Source: Enterococcus avium ATCC 14025 (lineage in GTDB: Bacteria; Bacillota; Bacilli; Lactobacillales; Enterococcaceae). Taken from it: DNA of 64,000 bases. Below are positions 9,342 to 17,991 of this stretch, one piece after another. The notes beneath the pieces are model-generated. The model saw only the letters and a program-made list of their open reading frames with translations. It did not search any database and was not told the origin of the DNA. Position 1 is the first letter of the stretch; each line of letters begins with the position of its first letter. The position numbers were made by a program, and so were the translations under genes. The stretch lies in NCBI RefSeq assembly GCF_000406965.1, contig NZ_KE136366.1:87445-151444 (forward strand), read 5' to 3'.

Positions 9342-9779
9342 ATGATTAAAAGAACGGATGAACTAACACCACAAGAATTATTGACAATATTGCAGGCTCG
9401 TACGGCGGTTTTTGTTGTAGAGCAGGAGTGTCCTTATCAAGAAGTCGATGAAGCTGATCGGTCGGCGTTACATGTGTGGATCGAAGAAAATGGCAGATTG
9501 CAGGCCTATGCGCGAATTCTAGCCGAAGAAGAAACGATCCATTTTGGGCGTGTACTAGTCGTTAAAGAATATCGTGGACAGCAATTAGGACGAACAATCG
9601 TATCGAAAACGCTAAAAGAAATTGAGACTCGCTATCCAAAGCGTCCGGTGGTCATTTCGGCACAGGCCCACTTAGTTGATTTTTATCACTCATTTGGGTT
9701 TGAAAAAAACTCTGGAATCTATTTAGAGGATGAAATCCCTCACATTGAGATGATTTTGAGAAATGAAAAAAATCACTAA
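9342..9779 (+). CDS. GNAT-family acetyltransferase, ElaA-like
   Basis: Predicted acetyl-CoA-dependent N-acetyltransferase of unknown substrate. The 145 residues carry an ElaA-like N-terminus (LQARTAVFVVEQECPYQEVD) and the acetyl-CoA-binding motif VVKEYRGQQLGRTIV at about 73-87. It lies 47 bp after the SMR gene with its own AGGAGG and could be co-transcribed with it. No terminator separates the two. Confidence 0.8.
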   Translation: MIKRTDELTPQELLTILQARTAVFVVEQECPYQEVDEADRSALHVWIEENGRLQAYARILAEEETIHFGRVLVVKEYRGQQLGRTIVSKTLKEIETRYPKRPVVISAQAHLVDFYHSFGFEKNSGIYLEDEIPHIEMILRNEKNH

Positions 9780-9839
9780 GGTCCATTGTTTACAATCAAC
9801 ATTATCTCGGCTATCCTTTAGTAGAAGGAGTGTGGGAGA

Positions 9840-11288
9840 ATGTCATTTGTGACAGGGCACTTGGGATTACTTTTCCTAATTATCAATACTATTTTATCAT
9901 TTATCATTGTTTTTCGAGAACGTAAGGATACGGTTAATACGTGGGCATGGCTATTAGTTTTGACTTTTATCCCCATTCTCGGCTTTATTTTATACGTTTT
10001 TTTTGGAAAGGGAATCTCCAAGGAACGGATCTTTGATTTAAAGATGCAGACCAAAATCGGGATGAACGTAGAGGTCCAGCAGCAACAAAGAGCACTAGCA
10101 CGAGGACTTTTTCCAAAACCGACAACAAACCAAGTCGATCCGAAACAGTTGATTTATATGCTGACGATGTTTGAGAGTTCGTTGTATACCACCAATAATG
10201 AAGTCATTCTATATACCGATGGACGTGAGAAGTTCGATGCTTTAATTAAGGATATTAATCGGGCAAAGTACCATATTCATATGGAATACTATATTTATCG
10301 CGCAGACGACTTGGGTCTTGAGGTTCGAGAGGCATTAGTAGCGGCTGCTTTACGTGGTGTAAAGGTCCGTTTGCTCTTAGATGCTTGGGGCTCAACACAA
10401 GTAAATCGCCGGTTTCTCTCTCCGCTGATCGAAGTCGGTGGAGAGGTCGATTTTTTCTTTCCGCTGTTTTTACCGTATTTGAACCCACGAATGAATTATC
10501 GCAATCATCGAAAAATCGTCGTAATTGATGGAGAGATTGGGTATACGGGCGGCTTTAACGTTGGCGATGAATATCTTGGCTTAGTCGAAAAATTTGGCTA
10601 TTGGCGGGATAATCATTTACGGATTCACGGCCATGCTGTGTACACATTGCAGAACCGATTTTTAATGGATTGGAATTCTCAGCAGAAACACGAGCTGGTC
10701 TATCAGCCTGATTATTTTCCTGAGATTAAATCAGAAGGAAAATTAGCGTTGCAAATGGTGAGTAGCGGGCCAGACAGTGAGCATGAACAGATTAAATTGA
10801 CTTATTTAAAAATGATCAATTTAGCAAAAAAAGAAATTTTGATTCAGACACCCTATTATATCCCGGACGCACCAATTCATGAGGCTCTAAAGCTGGCATT
10901 ATTATCAGGTGTAAAGGTACGGATGCAAATTCCGAATAAGCCGGATCATATTTTAGTTTATTGGGCAACTTACTCCTTTGCGGCTGAGTTACTGGAATAT
11001 GGCGCAATTATCGAAACCTATGAAAATGGTTTTATTCATGCGAAGACGATGATCATCGACGGTGGTATTGCTTCGGTAGGGTCAGCCAATATTGATGTTC
11101 GTTCATTCAAGTTGGATTTTGAAGTAAACACGATTGTTTATGATGCAGAATTTGCTGAGGAATTACGAGACGCCTTTTATAAAGATTCGATGAAATCTGA
11201 ACTTCTTACCCAGGAAAAATATGATCAGCGCGGAATCGTTATTAAGTTCAAAGAAGGAATTGCACGTCTGATTTCACCACTTCTGTAA
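9840..11288 (+). CDS. cls: Cardiolipin synthase
   Basis: Condenses two phosphatidylglycerols to cardiolipin at the membrane. The 482-residue protein has two N-terminal membrane segments (about 5-25 and 37-58) and two phospholipase D HKD motifs: NHRKIVVIDGEIGYTGG near 221 and IHAKTMIIDGGIASVGS near 398. Enterococci often have two cls genes, and variants are known in daptomycin-resistant strains. I cannot tell which paralogue this is. The start is the ATG at 9840 after AAGGAG. Confidence 0.95.
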   Translation: MSFVTGHLGLLFLIINTILSFIIVFRERKDTVNTWAWLLVLTFIPILGFILYVFFGKGISKERIFDLKMQTKIGMNVEVQQQQRALARGLFPKPTTNQVDPKQLIYMLTMFESSLYTTNNEVILYTDGREKFDALIKDINRAKYHIHMEYYIYRADDLGLEVREALVAAALRGVKVRLLLDAWGSTQVNRRFLSPLIEVGGEVDFFFPLFLPYLNPRMNYRNHRKIVVIDGEIGYTGGFNVGDEYLGLVEKFGYWRDNHLRIHGHAVYTLQNRFLMDWNSQQKHELVYQPDYFPEIKSEGKLALQMVSSGPDSEHEQIKLTYLKMINLAKKEILIQTPYYIPDAPIHEALKLALLSGVKVRMQIPNKPDHILVYWATYSFAAELLEYGAIIETYENGFIHAKTMIIDGGIASVGSANIDVRSFKLDFEVNTIVYDAEFAEELRDAFYKDSMKSELLTQEKYDQRGIVIKFKEGIARLISPLL

Positions 11289-11357
11289 AAATCATTTGCG
11301 CTTTCATGGGTTGATAGTATAAAATGAACTAGCTTGTTTAGTAAGACTATCGTTTAG

Positions 11358-11540
11358 AAAATGATTACGTTAAAATGAATAAGGATGCCAGTTCAACTTT
11401 TCGCAGTATACTCAGAAGTATAAGCTAATTAAAATGAACAAGTGAACTCAAAAAATAGTCGCTAGTTGAATGGTATACGGCATGAAAATAAGTATCATTT
11501 TTCGTTTTTTGAAAAATGATTACGTTAAAATGAATAAGGA
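11358..11540 (+). repeat. Tandem intergenic repeat upstream of pstS, period 155 bp
   Basis: The 28-mer beginning AAAATGATTACGTTAAAATG and ending AATAAGGA occurs at 11358-11385 and again at 11513-11540. The second copy's end is the pstS Shine-Dalgarno. Between them lie TGCCAGTTC and CTTTTCGCAG (11397-11406), the core shared with the repeats at 16.05, 17.05 and 59.5 kb, and a hairpin ATCATTTTTC/GAAAAATGAT near 11495-11520. Confidence 0.8.
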
Positions 11541-11548
11541 GATTTTTC

Positions 11549-12397
11549 ATGAAGAAATGGTTAATTCCTCTTTTAGGTACGCTTTTACTTTTGTCCGGTT
11601 GTTCGAAATGGATCGACCGCGGCGAATCAATTACTGCTGTCGGTTCATCGGCCTTGCAGCCTTTGGTTGAAACGGTAGCTGAAGAATATCAAAGTAAAAA
11701 TCCCGGCAGATTTATCAATGTCCAAGGCGGAGGAAGCGGTACTGGATTGAGTCAGGTTCAATCAGGGGCAGTTGAGATCGGAAATTCTGATTTATTTGCG
11801 GAGGAAAAAAGTGGCATCGATGCAGATAAGTTAGTTGATCATAAAGTAGCAGTTGTTGGGATCACGCCTATTGTTAACAAAGGTGTTGGCGTAACCAATA
11901 TTTCGTTAGAGAATCTGCGTAAAATTTTTCTCGGTGAAATCACAAACTGGAAAGAGCTTGGCGGAAAAGATCAGGAAATCGTTATTCTAAACCGAGCAAG
12001 CGGAAGTGGGACGCGCTCTACTTTCGAACAATGGGTCTTAGATGGAAAAACAGCGATACGTGCGCAGGAACAAGACTCAAGCGGAATGGTTCGCCAAATT
12101 GTTGCTGACACACCTGGTGCTATCAGTTATACAGCTTTTTCATATGTTACAAAAGAGGTTCAAACACTGAATATTGACAATGTTGAACCGACAGATGAGA
12201 ATGTGACGACTAATCATTGGAAAATTTGGGCTTATGAGCACATGTATACCAAAGGAAAGCCAACAGAACTAGTTGCCGATTTTCTTGATTATATGCTTTC
12301 AGATGAGGTTCAAGGAAAAGTCGTTTCACAGCTTGGGTATATTCCGATCTCTGAAATGAAAGTTGAACGTGATTGGCAAGGTAATGTAATAAAATAA
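11549..12397 (+). CDS. pstS: PstS, phosphate-binding lipoprotein
   Basis: Captures phosphate at the outer membrane face for the PstCAB transporter. The 282-residue protein has a lipoprotein signal with lipobox LLSGC (Cys at about 18) and a PstS-like periplasmic-binding fold beginning ITAVGSSALQPLVE, with phosphate-loop segments GGGSGTG and ASGSGTR. The start is the ATG at 11549 after AAGGAG, which is the end of a duplicated repeat. Unusually it has its own terminator and is separated from pstC by three unrelated genes. Confidence 0.95.
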   Translation: MKKWLIPLLGTLLLLSGCSKWIDRGESITAVGSSALQPLVETVAEEYQSKNPGRFINVQGGGSGTGLSQVQSGAVEIGNSDLFAEEKSGIDADKLVDHKVAVVGITPIVNKGVGVTNISLENLRKIFLGEITNWKELGGKDQEIVILNRASGSGTRSTFEQWVLDGKTAIRAQEQDSSGMVRQIVADTPGAISYTAFSYVTKEVQTLNIDNVEPTDENVTTNHWKIWAYEHMYTKGKPTELVADFLDYMLSDEVQGKVVSQLGYIPISEMKVERDWQGNVIK

Positions 12398-12402
12398 GTT
12401 GA

Positions 12403-12442
12403 AATACCGTTTCGAATGTTTTCGAGGCGGTGTTTTTTTATA
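12403..12442 (+). terminator. Terminator of pstS
   Basis: ACCGTTTCGAA pairs with TTCGAGGCGGT and is followed by GTTTTTTTA. It separates pstS from the genes downstream. Confidence 0.8.
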
Positions 12443-12467
12443 ATAGATGCAATAGGAGGGATGAAAG

Positions 12468-13244
12468 ATGTACTATCCAATTCAACTGCCTTTTTTGTTA
12501 AATGAAGAGTTTACGCGCGTCATGAGTTATCATGAAAAAGTAGTGCCTGAATGCAAGGAGTTTGTCTTGTGTTTTTGGTCGATGTGGTCGAAAACACAGG
12601 ATCAAGTTCGTGTGAAGAACGTCATCATCGCAGATGGCTGTATTGATCTGATTGTGGACTTCGACCAAAAGCTGATTTTTTTCACAGGAAATCAACAAAC
12701 AGATTTTGATTATGAAATTGAGGTACCGGCACGCTTTTTTGGCGCACGCATGATGCCAGGGGCTTTTCATCAATTAACTGGTTTATCAGCAGAAGCGGCA
12801 ATGGATACCTTCATTTTACTACAGGATATTTTTGATGATTTTGATCAGAAACAGTTTTTTACAAATATGTTTGAGAATGCGCAAGAAATTTTTCAAAGCT
12901 ATTTGATAAAAAAATTTAAAGAGCTAAAGCCAAATGAGTTTACTCAGCTTTTTCCGCGATTGTCTCAAGCAATCCCACAAACCACAAAAAATTTGTATGA
13001 GCTACTTTATTTTAGTCCGCGTCAATGCCAACGTGCTTTTATGAAAAATTTTGGATTAACACCTAAAATGGTTTTAAGCATTCTGCGTTTTCAAAAATGC
13101 TTGGAGATACTGACCTCGGAGCAAGCAAAGCCAGCAGATATTTTAACCGTCACCAATTATTATGACCAACCGCATTTTAACAAAGATTTTAAGCATCATT
13201 TAGGAATCACACCGCTGGAATTGGTGGATCGATATAAAAATTGA
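12468..13244 (+). CDS. AraC-family transcriptional regulator
   Basis: A predicted DNA-binding regulator of 258 residues. The N-terminal half (about 1-150, with IIADGCIDLIVDFD) resembles the DUF6597-type sensor domain. The C-terminal part (about 165-255) is an AraC double helix-turn-helix, with LYELLYFSPRQCQRAF and the typical closing segment FNKDFKHHLGITPLE. The ligand is unknown. The next two genes follow within 68 bp and 6 bp, suggesting one accessory unit. Confidence 0.85.
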   Translation: MYYPIQLPFLLNEEFTRVMSYHEKVVPECKEFVLCFWSMWSKTQDQVRVKNVIIADGCIDLIVDFDQKLIFFTGNQQTDFDYEIEVPARFFGARMMPGAFHQLTGLSAEAAMDTFILLQDIFDDFDQKQFFTNMFENAQEIFQSYLIKKFKELKPNEFTQLFPRLSQAIPQTTKNLYELLYFSPRQCQRAFMKNFGLTPKMVLSILRFQKCLEILTSEQAKPADILTVTNYYDQPHFNKDFKHHLGITPLELVDRYKN

Positions 13245-13312
13245 CGCATTTTTACAATACGTTTCGACCTGTCCTTGATAAAATTAGCCTATAAATTGAG
13301 GAGGCGGTTAGA

Positions 13313-13705
13313 ATGTACAAAAATATTACAACGAATTTAATGGTGGCAAGTGTGGATGCATCGGTGAAGTTCTATCAAGAGATTTTAGGACTAGAAGTGG
13401 TGGCTTCTGTCCCAGCGAAGGATCAGACATTGCAATTTGCAATTATCGCTAAAGAAGCCATGACATTGATGCTGCAGGAAAAAGAGAATTTGAGTGAAGA
13501 GTATCCGATATTAGCCGCGGAAAAAATCCAACCATCCATCACATTATATATTACAGTTGAAAATTTTGAGGAGTTCTATACGACTATTAAAAGTAACTAT
13601 CCAATTTATACTGAACCTCATAAAACCTTTTATGGAGCCAATGAATTTGCTATTACAGATCCGGATGGGTATGTGTTGACCTTTACTGAATATAAAGAAG
13701 GATGA
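13313..13705 (+). CDS. VOC-family (glyoxalase-like) protein
   Basis: The 130-residue protein has a vicinal oxygen chelate fold: TTNLMVASVDASVKFYQEIL at the N-terminus and ITDPDGYVLTFTEY at the C-terminus, two beta-alpha-beta-beta-beta modules. Members include lyases, dioxygenases and antibiotic-binding proteins; nothing here identifies the substrate. It sits 6 bp before the Cdd1-like gene and after an AraC regulator. Confidence 0.85.
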   Translation: MYKNITTNLMVASVDASVKFYQEILGLEVVASVPAKDQTLQFAIIAKEAMTLMLQEKENLSEEYPILAAEKIQPSITLYITVENFEEFYTTIKSNYPIYTEPHKTFYGANEFAITDPDGYVLTFTEYKEG

Positions 13706-13711
13706 TCAAAG

Positions 13712-13966
13712 ATGAAAAGTGATCTACAAGTGATTCCGGGGATTGGAAAAAATATGGCTCAACATTTAATAAACGCGGGTTATCCGACTGTTGAGTCATT
13801 GAAAAAGCAAGATCCGGAGGAAATCTACCTAAAGGATTGTGTGAATATGGGGGAGAAGGTCGATCGTTGTGCTTTGTATGTTTATCGTTTAGCCGTACAT
13901 TATGCGAATCATGATGGTGTACTGCCACAGGATAAGCAGAATTGGTGGGATTGGAAGGATAACTAA
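13712..13966 (+). CDS. Cdd1-like helix-hairpin-helix protein
   Basis: An 84-residue protein with a helix-hairpin-helix at its N-terminus (LQVIPGIGKNMAQHLINAG) and the conserved C-terminal half of the family once named for the C. difficile pathogenicity-locus flank (Cdd1). The biochemical function is unknown; the hairpin motif suggests nucleic acid binding. It is the last gene of the three-gene insertion between pstS and pstC. Confidence 0.75.
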   Translation: MKSDLQVIPGIGKNMAQHLINAGYPTVESLKKQDPEEIYLKDCVNMGEKVDRCALYVYRLAVHYANHDGVLPQDKQNWWDWKDN

Positions 13967-13993
13967 ACAAAAAGAAAAAATCTCGTGAGACAT

Positions 13994-14046
13994 CACGATC
14001 AAACTTTGCCAGTCTTTGGCTTAGCTTGATCGTGTTTTTTTGTTTT
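13994..14046 (+). terminator. Terminator after the AraC-VOC-Cdd1 unit
   Basis: CACGATCAA near 13994 pairs with TTGATCGTG near 14026 and is followed by TTTTTTTGTTTT. The long loop contains a smaller hairpin. Confidence 0.8.
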
Positions 14047-14080
14047 CAAGCAGTTCAGTTGCGGTGATGCTCTCATCTGG

Positions 14081-14117
14081 TTTACACTTTCTTTACAAAT
14101 GTCATGGAAGCGTTACA
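14081..14117 (+). promoter_or_regulatory. Candidate PhoP box upstream of pstC
   Basis: TTTACA occurs at 14081-14086 and 14092-14097 (11-bp phasing), with GTTACA at 14112-14117. This resembles the direct repeats bound by PhoP in Firmicutes. A -10-like TAAAAT is at 14149-14154 without a good -35, as expected for an activated promoter. Inference from pattern only. Confidence 0.5.
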
Positions 14118-14215
14118 GGAGGTTAAAAAGAAATTGATTTTCAACAGGTAAAATGATTTTGTTGGTTTGTAAAAAACCGAATGGATTAGTTTGTAGGAAT
14201 CAGGAGGAGTAGGCC

Positions 14216-15148
14216 TTGGAAAATGAAGATGTAAAAAAAGCGCTGACGACAAAATCAAAGCGCGCGAGAATCGAACAACGAGGACGTTTTGTTAGTTTTA
14301 TTTGTATCGCGTTGATCGTGTTTGTGGTTGGAGCGATTTTCTATTTTGTAGCAAGCAAAGGGTTATCAACCTTTTTTGTAGATAAGATTAATGTTTTTGA
14401 CTTTTTATTTGGTACAGTCTGGAATCCTAGTGCAACAGGACCAGATGGCAAGCCGCTAGTTGGTGCTTTACCGATGATCTTAGGATCGTTTATGGTTACC
14501 TTTTTATCGGCTATTGTAGCAACGCCTTTTGCAATCGGGGCGGCGGTCTTCATGACTGAAATTTCTCCAACCAAGGGACAGCGATTTTTACAGCCGGTCA
14601 TTGAGTTACTTGTAGGGATTCCTTCGGTTGTATATGGGTTTATTGGTTTAACAGTGATCGTACCGTTTATTCGTTCGATTTTTGGCGGCACGGGATTTGG
14701 GATCTTATCTGGGACATTTGTTTTGTTCGTCATGATTTTACCAACTGTAACTACGATGACCGTGGATACGTTAAAATCAGTACCACGTCATTATCGGGAA
14801 GCCTCACTGGCTCTTGGCGGCACACGCTGGCAAACGATTTACAAAGTTGTCTTGCGTGCGGCAATACCAGGAATTTTGACGGCGGTCGTTTTTGGTATGG
14901 CTCGTGCCTTTGGTGAAGCCTTGGCCATTCAAATGGTTATCGGGAATGCGGCATTGATGCCAACAAGCCTGACCACTCCAGCATCAACATTGACTTCGAT
15001 TTTGACAATGGGAATCGGAAATACGATTATGGGCACAGTAGAAAATAATGTTCTGTGGTCATTGGCACTGATCCTATTATTCATGTCTTTAGTTTTCAAT
15101 ATCTTGATTCGCTACATTGGAAAGAAGGGGGAGATCAGCAATGGATAA
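14216..15148 (+). CDS. pstC: PstC, phosphate ABC permease
   Basis: One of two membrane subunits of the high-affinity phosphate importer. The 310-residue protein has six or so membrane segments and the permease EAA loop (YREASLALGGTRWQTIYKVVLRAAIPGI). The start is TTG at 14216 after AGGAGGAG; no in-frame ATG fits better. It overlaps pstA by 8 bp. This is the first gene of the transporter operon proper. Confidence 0.94.
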   Translation: MENEDVKKALTTKSKRARIEQRGRFVSFICIALIVFVVGAIFYFVASKGLSTFFVDKINVFDFLFGTVWNPSATGPDGKPLVGALPMILGSFMVTFLSAIVATPFAIGAAVFMTEISPTKGQRFLQPVIELLVGIPSVVYGFIGLTVIVPFIRSIFGGTGFGILSGTFVLFVMILPTVTTMTVDTLKSVPRHYREASLALGGTRWQTIYKVVLRAAIPGILTAVVFGMARAFGEALAIQMVIGNAALMPTSLTTPASTLTSILTMGIGNTIMGTVENNVLWSLALILLFMSLVFNILIRYIGKKGEISNG

Positions 15149-16028
15149 AGCAAAACGTGCAGATAAAATCGCAACGGGTATTCTATATGCCGTCTCTGGC
15201 CTGATTGTCGCAATCTTAGCTTTTCTATTACTTTATATTTTAATTCGCGGCTTGCCGCATGTTTCGTGGGAGTTCTTGACCTCGCCTTCGAAAGCTTATC
15301 AAAAAGGCGGCGGGATTGGTATTCAATTATTTAACTCGATCTACTTATTGCTGATAACGATGATTATTAGTCTACCTATCTCATTAGGTGCAGGTATTTA
15401 CTTATCTGAATATGCGAAGAAAAATTGGGTTACTAATCTTATTCGTACCTCAATCGAAATTCTGAGCTCGCTACCTTCAGTGGTTGTCGGTTTGTTTGGC
15501 TTCTTGATTTTTGTTATTCAGTTTGGTTACGGCTTTTCAATCCTTTCAGGTGCGTTGGCTCTAACATTGTTTAACCTACCATTATTAACAAGAAATATCG
15601 AGGAATCACTAAGAGCGATTCATTATACTCAACGGGAGGCAGGCTTGGCTTTAGGCTTGTCACGTTGGGAAACTGTTACAAAAATTGTCGTACCGGATGC
15701 TTTACCAGGAATTTTAACAGGGGTTATTCTAAGCTCTGGCCGAATCTTTGGCGAAGCGGCAGCCTTAATCTATACAGCAGGACAAAGCGCACCAGCTTTG
15801 GATTTTACCAACTTCAATCCATTAAGCGTTTCGAGCCCGTTAAGCATTTTCCGGCAAGCAGAGACCTTAGCAGTGCACATTTGGAAGATTAACACTGAAG
15901 GCACGATGCCTGATGGAACTTCTGTTTCAGCAGGGGCTTCAGCGGTCTTAATCTTAGCAGTTTTATTGTTTAATTTTGGAGCACGGGCAATCGGTAAACG
16001 ACTGCATCGAAAAATGACTTCAGCTTAA
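15141..16028 (+). CDS. pstA: PstA, phosphate ABC permease
   Basis: Second membrane subunit of the phosphate importer. The 295-residue protein has six predicted membrane segments and the EAA loop (QREAGLALGLSRWETVTKIVVPDALPGI). The ATG at 15141 lies within the pstC stop region after GGGGGAG, so the two are translationally coupled; an in-frame upstream TTG is at 15117. Confidence 0.94.
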   Translation: MDKAKRADKIATGILYAVSGLIVAILAFLLLYILIRGLPHVSWEFLTSPSKAYQKGGGIGIQLFNSIYLLLITMIISLPISLGAGIYLSEYAKKNWVTNLIRTSIEILSSLPSVVVGLFGFLIFVIQFGYGFSILSGALALTLFNLPLLTRNIEESLRAIHYTQREAGLALGLSRWETVTKIVVPDALPGILTGVILSSGRIFGEAAALIYTAGQSAPALDFTNFNPLSVSSPLSIFRQAETLAVHIWKINTEGTMPDGTSVSAGASAVLILAVLLFNFGARAIGKRLHRKMTSA

Positions 16029-16045
16029 AATAGTTACATTAGTGT

Positions 16046-16092
16046 GAACTAGGATGTCAGTTCTGCTTTTCGCAGGAAATATCGAACTAGGA
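16046..16092 (+). repeat. Short intergenic repeat upstream of the first pstB
   Basis: GAACTAGGA occurs at 16046-16054 and 16084-16092, flanking TGTCAGTTC and CTTTTCGCAG (16066-16075). The second GAACTAGGA supplies the downstream Shine-Dalgarno. Here TTCTGC and GCAGGAA can form a hairpin. Confidence 0.7.
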
Positions 16093-16100
16093 GAAATTCA

Positions 16101-16901
16101 ATGAAAGAATACAATTGGGAAGAGCGTAACATCATCAGAATGCCTGGTGAAATCGCCTTGCATACGGAAGATTTACATGTTTATTATGGAGATAATGAAG
16201 CCATTAAGGGTGTTGATCTTGAATTTGAAAAAAATAGAATCACCGCTTTAATTGGACCTTCTGGTTGTGGAAAATCAACTTATCTACGTTCGTTAAATCG
16301 GATGAATGATGGAATTGCTAGTGCCAGCGTGACTGGAAAAATCGTATATAAGGATGTTGATGTCAACGCCTCAAATATCGATGTTTATGAAATGCGCAAA
16401 CGTATCGGCATGGTGTTCCAGCGTCCGAATCCTTTTAGTAAATCGATTCGCGACAACATCACTTTTGCGTTAAAGCAGCACGGAATGCGTGATAAACAGC
16501 AATTAGAAGAAGTGGTTGAAACAAGTCTGAAGCAAGCGGCTTTATGGGATCAAGTAAAGGATAATTTAGATAAAAGTGCTTTGGCTCTATCTGGGGGACA
16601 ACAACAACGTCTATGTATTGCACGAGCAATTGCGATGAAGCCGGATATTTTACTATTAGATGAACCCGCTAGTGCGCTGGACCCAATCTCAACAGGTACC
16701 GTTGAAGAAACCCTGGTTCAATTAAAAGAAAACTATACCATCATCATTGTGACCCATAATATGCAGCAAGCTGCTCGGATCAGTGACTATACTGCCTTTT
16801 TCTATTTAGGTCATGTTATTGAGTACGACGAAACAGCCAAAATCTTTACGCGACCGAAAATCCAAGCTACAGAAGATTATGTATCAGGTCACTTTGGTTA
16901 A
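16101..16901 (+). CDS. pstB: PstB, phosphate ABC ATPase (copy 1)
   Basis: Energises phosphate import. The 266-residue protein has Walker [10 protein letters not shown], the Pst-typical [10 protein letters not shown], signature LSGGQQQR and Walker [14 protein letters not shown]. It carries about 15 extra N-terminal residues relative to the second PstB. The ATG at 16101 follows a repeat-derived Shine-Dalgarno. Two pstB genes in tandem are common in enterococci and streptococci. Confidence 0.94.
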   Translation: MKEYNWEERNIIRMPGEIALHTEDLHVYYGDNEAIKGVDLEFEKNRITALIGPSGCGKSTYLRSLNRMNDGIASASVTGKIVYKDVDVNASNIDVYEMRKRIGMVFQRPNPFSKSIRDNITFALKQHGMRDKQQLEEVVETSLKQAALWDQVKDNLDKSALALSGGQQQRLCIARAIAMKPDILLLDEPASALDPISTGTVEETLVQLKENYTIIIVTHNMQQAARISDYTAFFYLGHVIEYDETAKIFTRPKIQATEDYVSGHFG

Positions 16902-17054
16902 TATCAGTTCCTCTTTTGCAGTTGGTAATAATTGAGTAAATTACTTTATAAGTAGCCGAACCATACAAAAAGCAACGTAGAGGAATGATATACGGCTTGA
17001 AGATCAGACTAATTTTTCTGACAAGAAAAATTAATTCCTAAATATGAAAAAGGA
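16902..17054 (+). repeat. Intergenic repeat between the pstB genes, copy 1
   Basis: Begins right after the first pstB stop with ATCAGTTCCTCTTTTGCAG, continues through GTAGCCGAACCATACA and GATATACGGCTTGAAGATCA, then a hairpin TTTTTCT/AGAAAAA, and ends with AAATATGAAAAAGGA. Nearly identical to the following copy. The two copies fill the whole 315-bp gap. Confidence 0.85.
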
Positions 17055-17208
17055 TGTCAGTTCCTCTTTTCGCAGTTTGTAATAGTTGAAAGAGGTATAT
17101 ATTGAGTAGCCGAACCATACAAAAACCAATCTAGAGGAATGATATACGGCTTGAAGATCAGACTAATTTTTCTGACAAGAAAAATTAATTCCTAAATATG
17201 AAAAAGGA
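17055..17208 (+). repeat. Intergenic repeat between the pstB genes, copy 2
   Basis: Begins TGTCAGTTCCTCTTTTCGCAG and ends AAATATGAAAAAGGA at 17208, which serves as the Shine-Dalgarno of the second pstB. The offset from copy 1 is 154 bp. The downstream 80 bp of the two copies are almost the same; the middle (17076-17105) differs. Confidence 0.85.
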
Positions 17209-17216
17209 GCGAACGA

Positions 17217-17972
17217 ATGTCGAAGATTATTACTTCCAAAGACCTTCATTTGTATTATGGTAAAAAAGAAGCCTTGAAGGGCATCAACATGGAAATAGAA
17301 AAAGGCGAGATTACAGCGATGATCGGACCATCGGGTTGCGGCAAATCAACCTATTTGCGGTCACTAAATCGCATGAATGACTTAATTCCAGGTGTGACGA
17401 TCACAGGCAGTGTGATGTATAAAGACAAAGATATTTATAGTCCGAAAACAGATACTGTAAAGTTGCGTAAAGAAATCGGCATGGTGTTCCAACAACCGAA
17501 TCCTTTTCCATTTTCGATTTACGAGAATGTCATCTATGGGTTAAAATTAAAGGGTGAAAAGGATAAAAGCAAGCTCGATCAAGTCGTGGAAGAAAGCTTG
17601 AAAGCTGCTTCGGTTTGGAACGATGTCAAAGATAAGCTGCATGAGAGTGCGTTATCCTTATCAGGCGGACAGCAGCAACGAGTTTGTATCGCACGAGTAT
17701 TAGCGGTCAATCCGGAAGTGATTCTGATGGATGAACCGACAAGCGCATTGGACCCAGTTTCAACAGGAAAAATCGAAAACATGCTATTGGAATTAAAAGA
17801 AAATTACACTATCATTATTGTTACCCACAATATGTCACAGGCATCACGGATCTCAGACCGCACTGCTTTCTTCTTGCAGGGTGAGCTGATTGAATTTGAC
17901 AAGACCAAGAAGATATTTTTAGACCCAGCAAAACAAGAAACCGAAGACTATATTTCAGGAAAATTTGGTTAG
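17217..17972 (+). CDS. pstB: PstB, phosphate ABC ATPase (copy 2)
   Basis: Second ATPase of the phosphate importer, 251 residues, with Walker [10 protein letters not shown], signature LSGGQQQR and Walker [14 protein letters not shown]. Similar in length to standard PstB. Whether both copies work with the same permease is not known from sequence. The start ATG at 17217 has AAGGAG contributed by the repeat end. Confidence 0.94.
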   Translation: MSKIITSKDLHLYYGKKEALKGINMEIEKGEITAMIGPSGCGKSTYLRSLNRMNDLIPGVTITGSVMYKDKDIYSPKTDTVKLRKEIGMVFQQPNPFPFSIYENVIYGLKLKGEKDKSKLDQVVEESLKAASVWNDVKDKLHESALSLSGGQQQRVCIARVLAVNPEVILMDEPTSALDPVSTGKIENMLLELKENYTIIIVTHNMSQASRISDRTAFFLQGELIEFDKTKKIFLDPAKQETEDYISGKFG

Positions 17973-17991
17973 AGATAGAAGGAGGGCAACG

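Noticed and set aside
16902-17208. CRISPR array
   Set aside because: Two long near-identical copies without short regular spacers, and no cas genes in the window.
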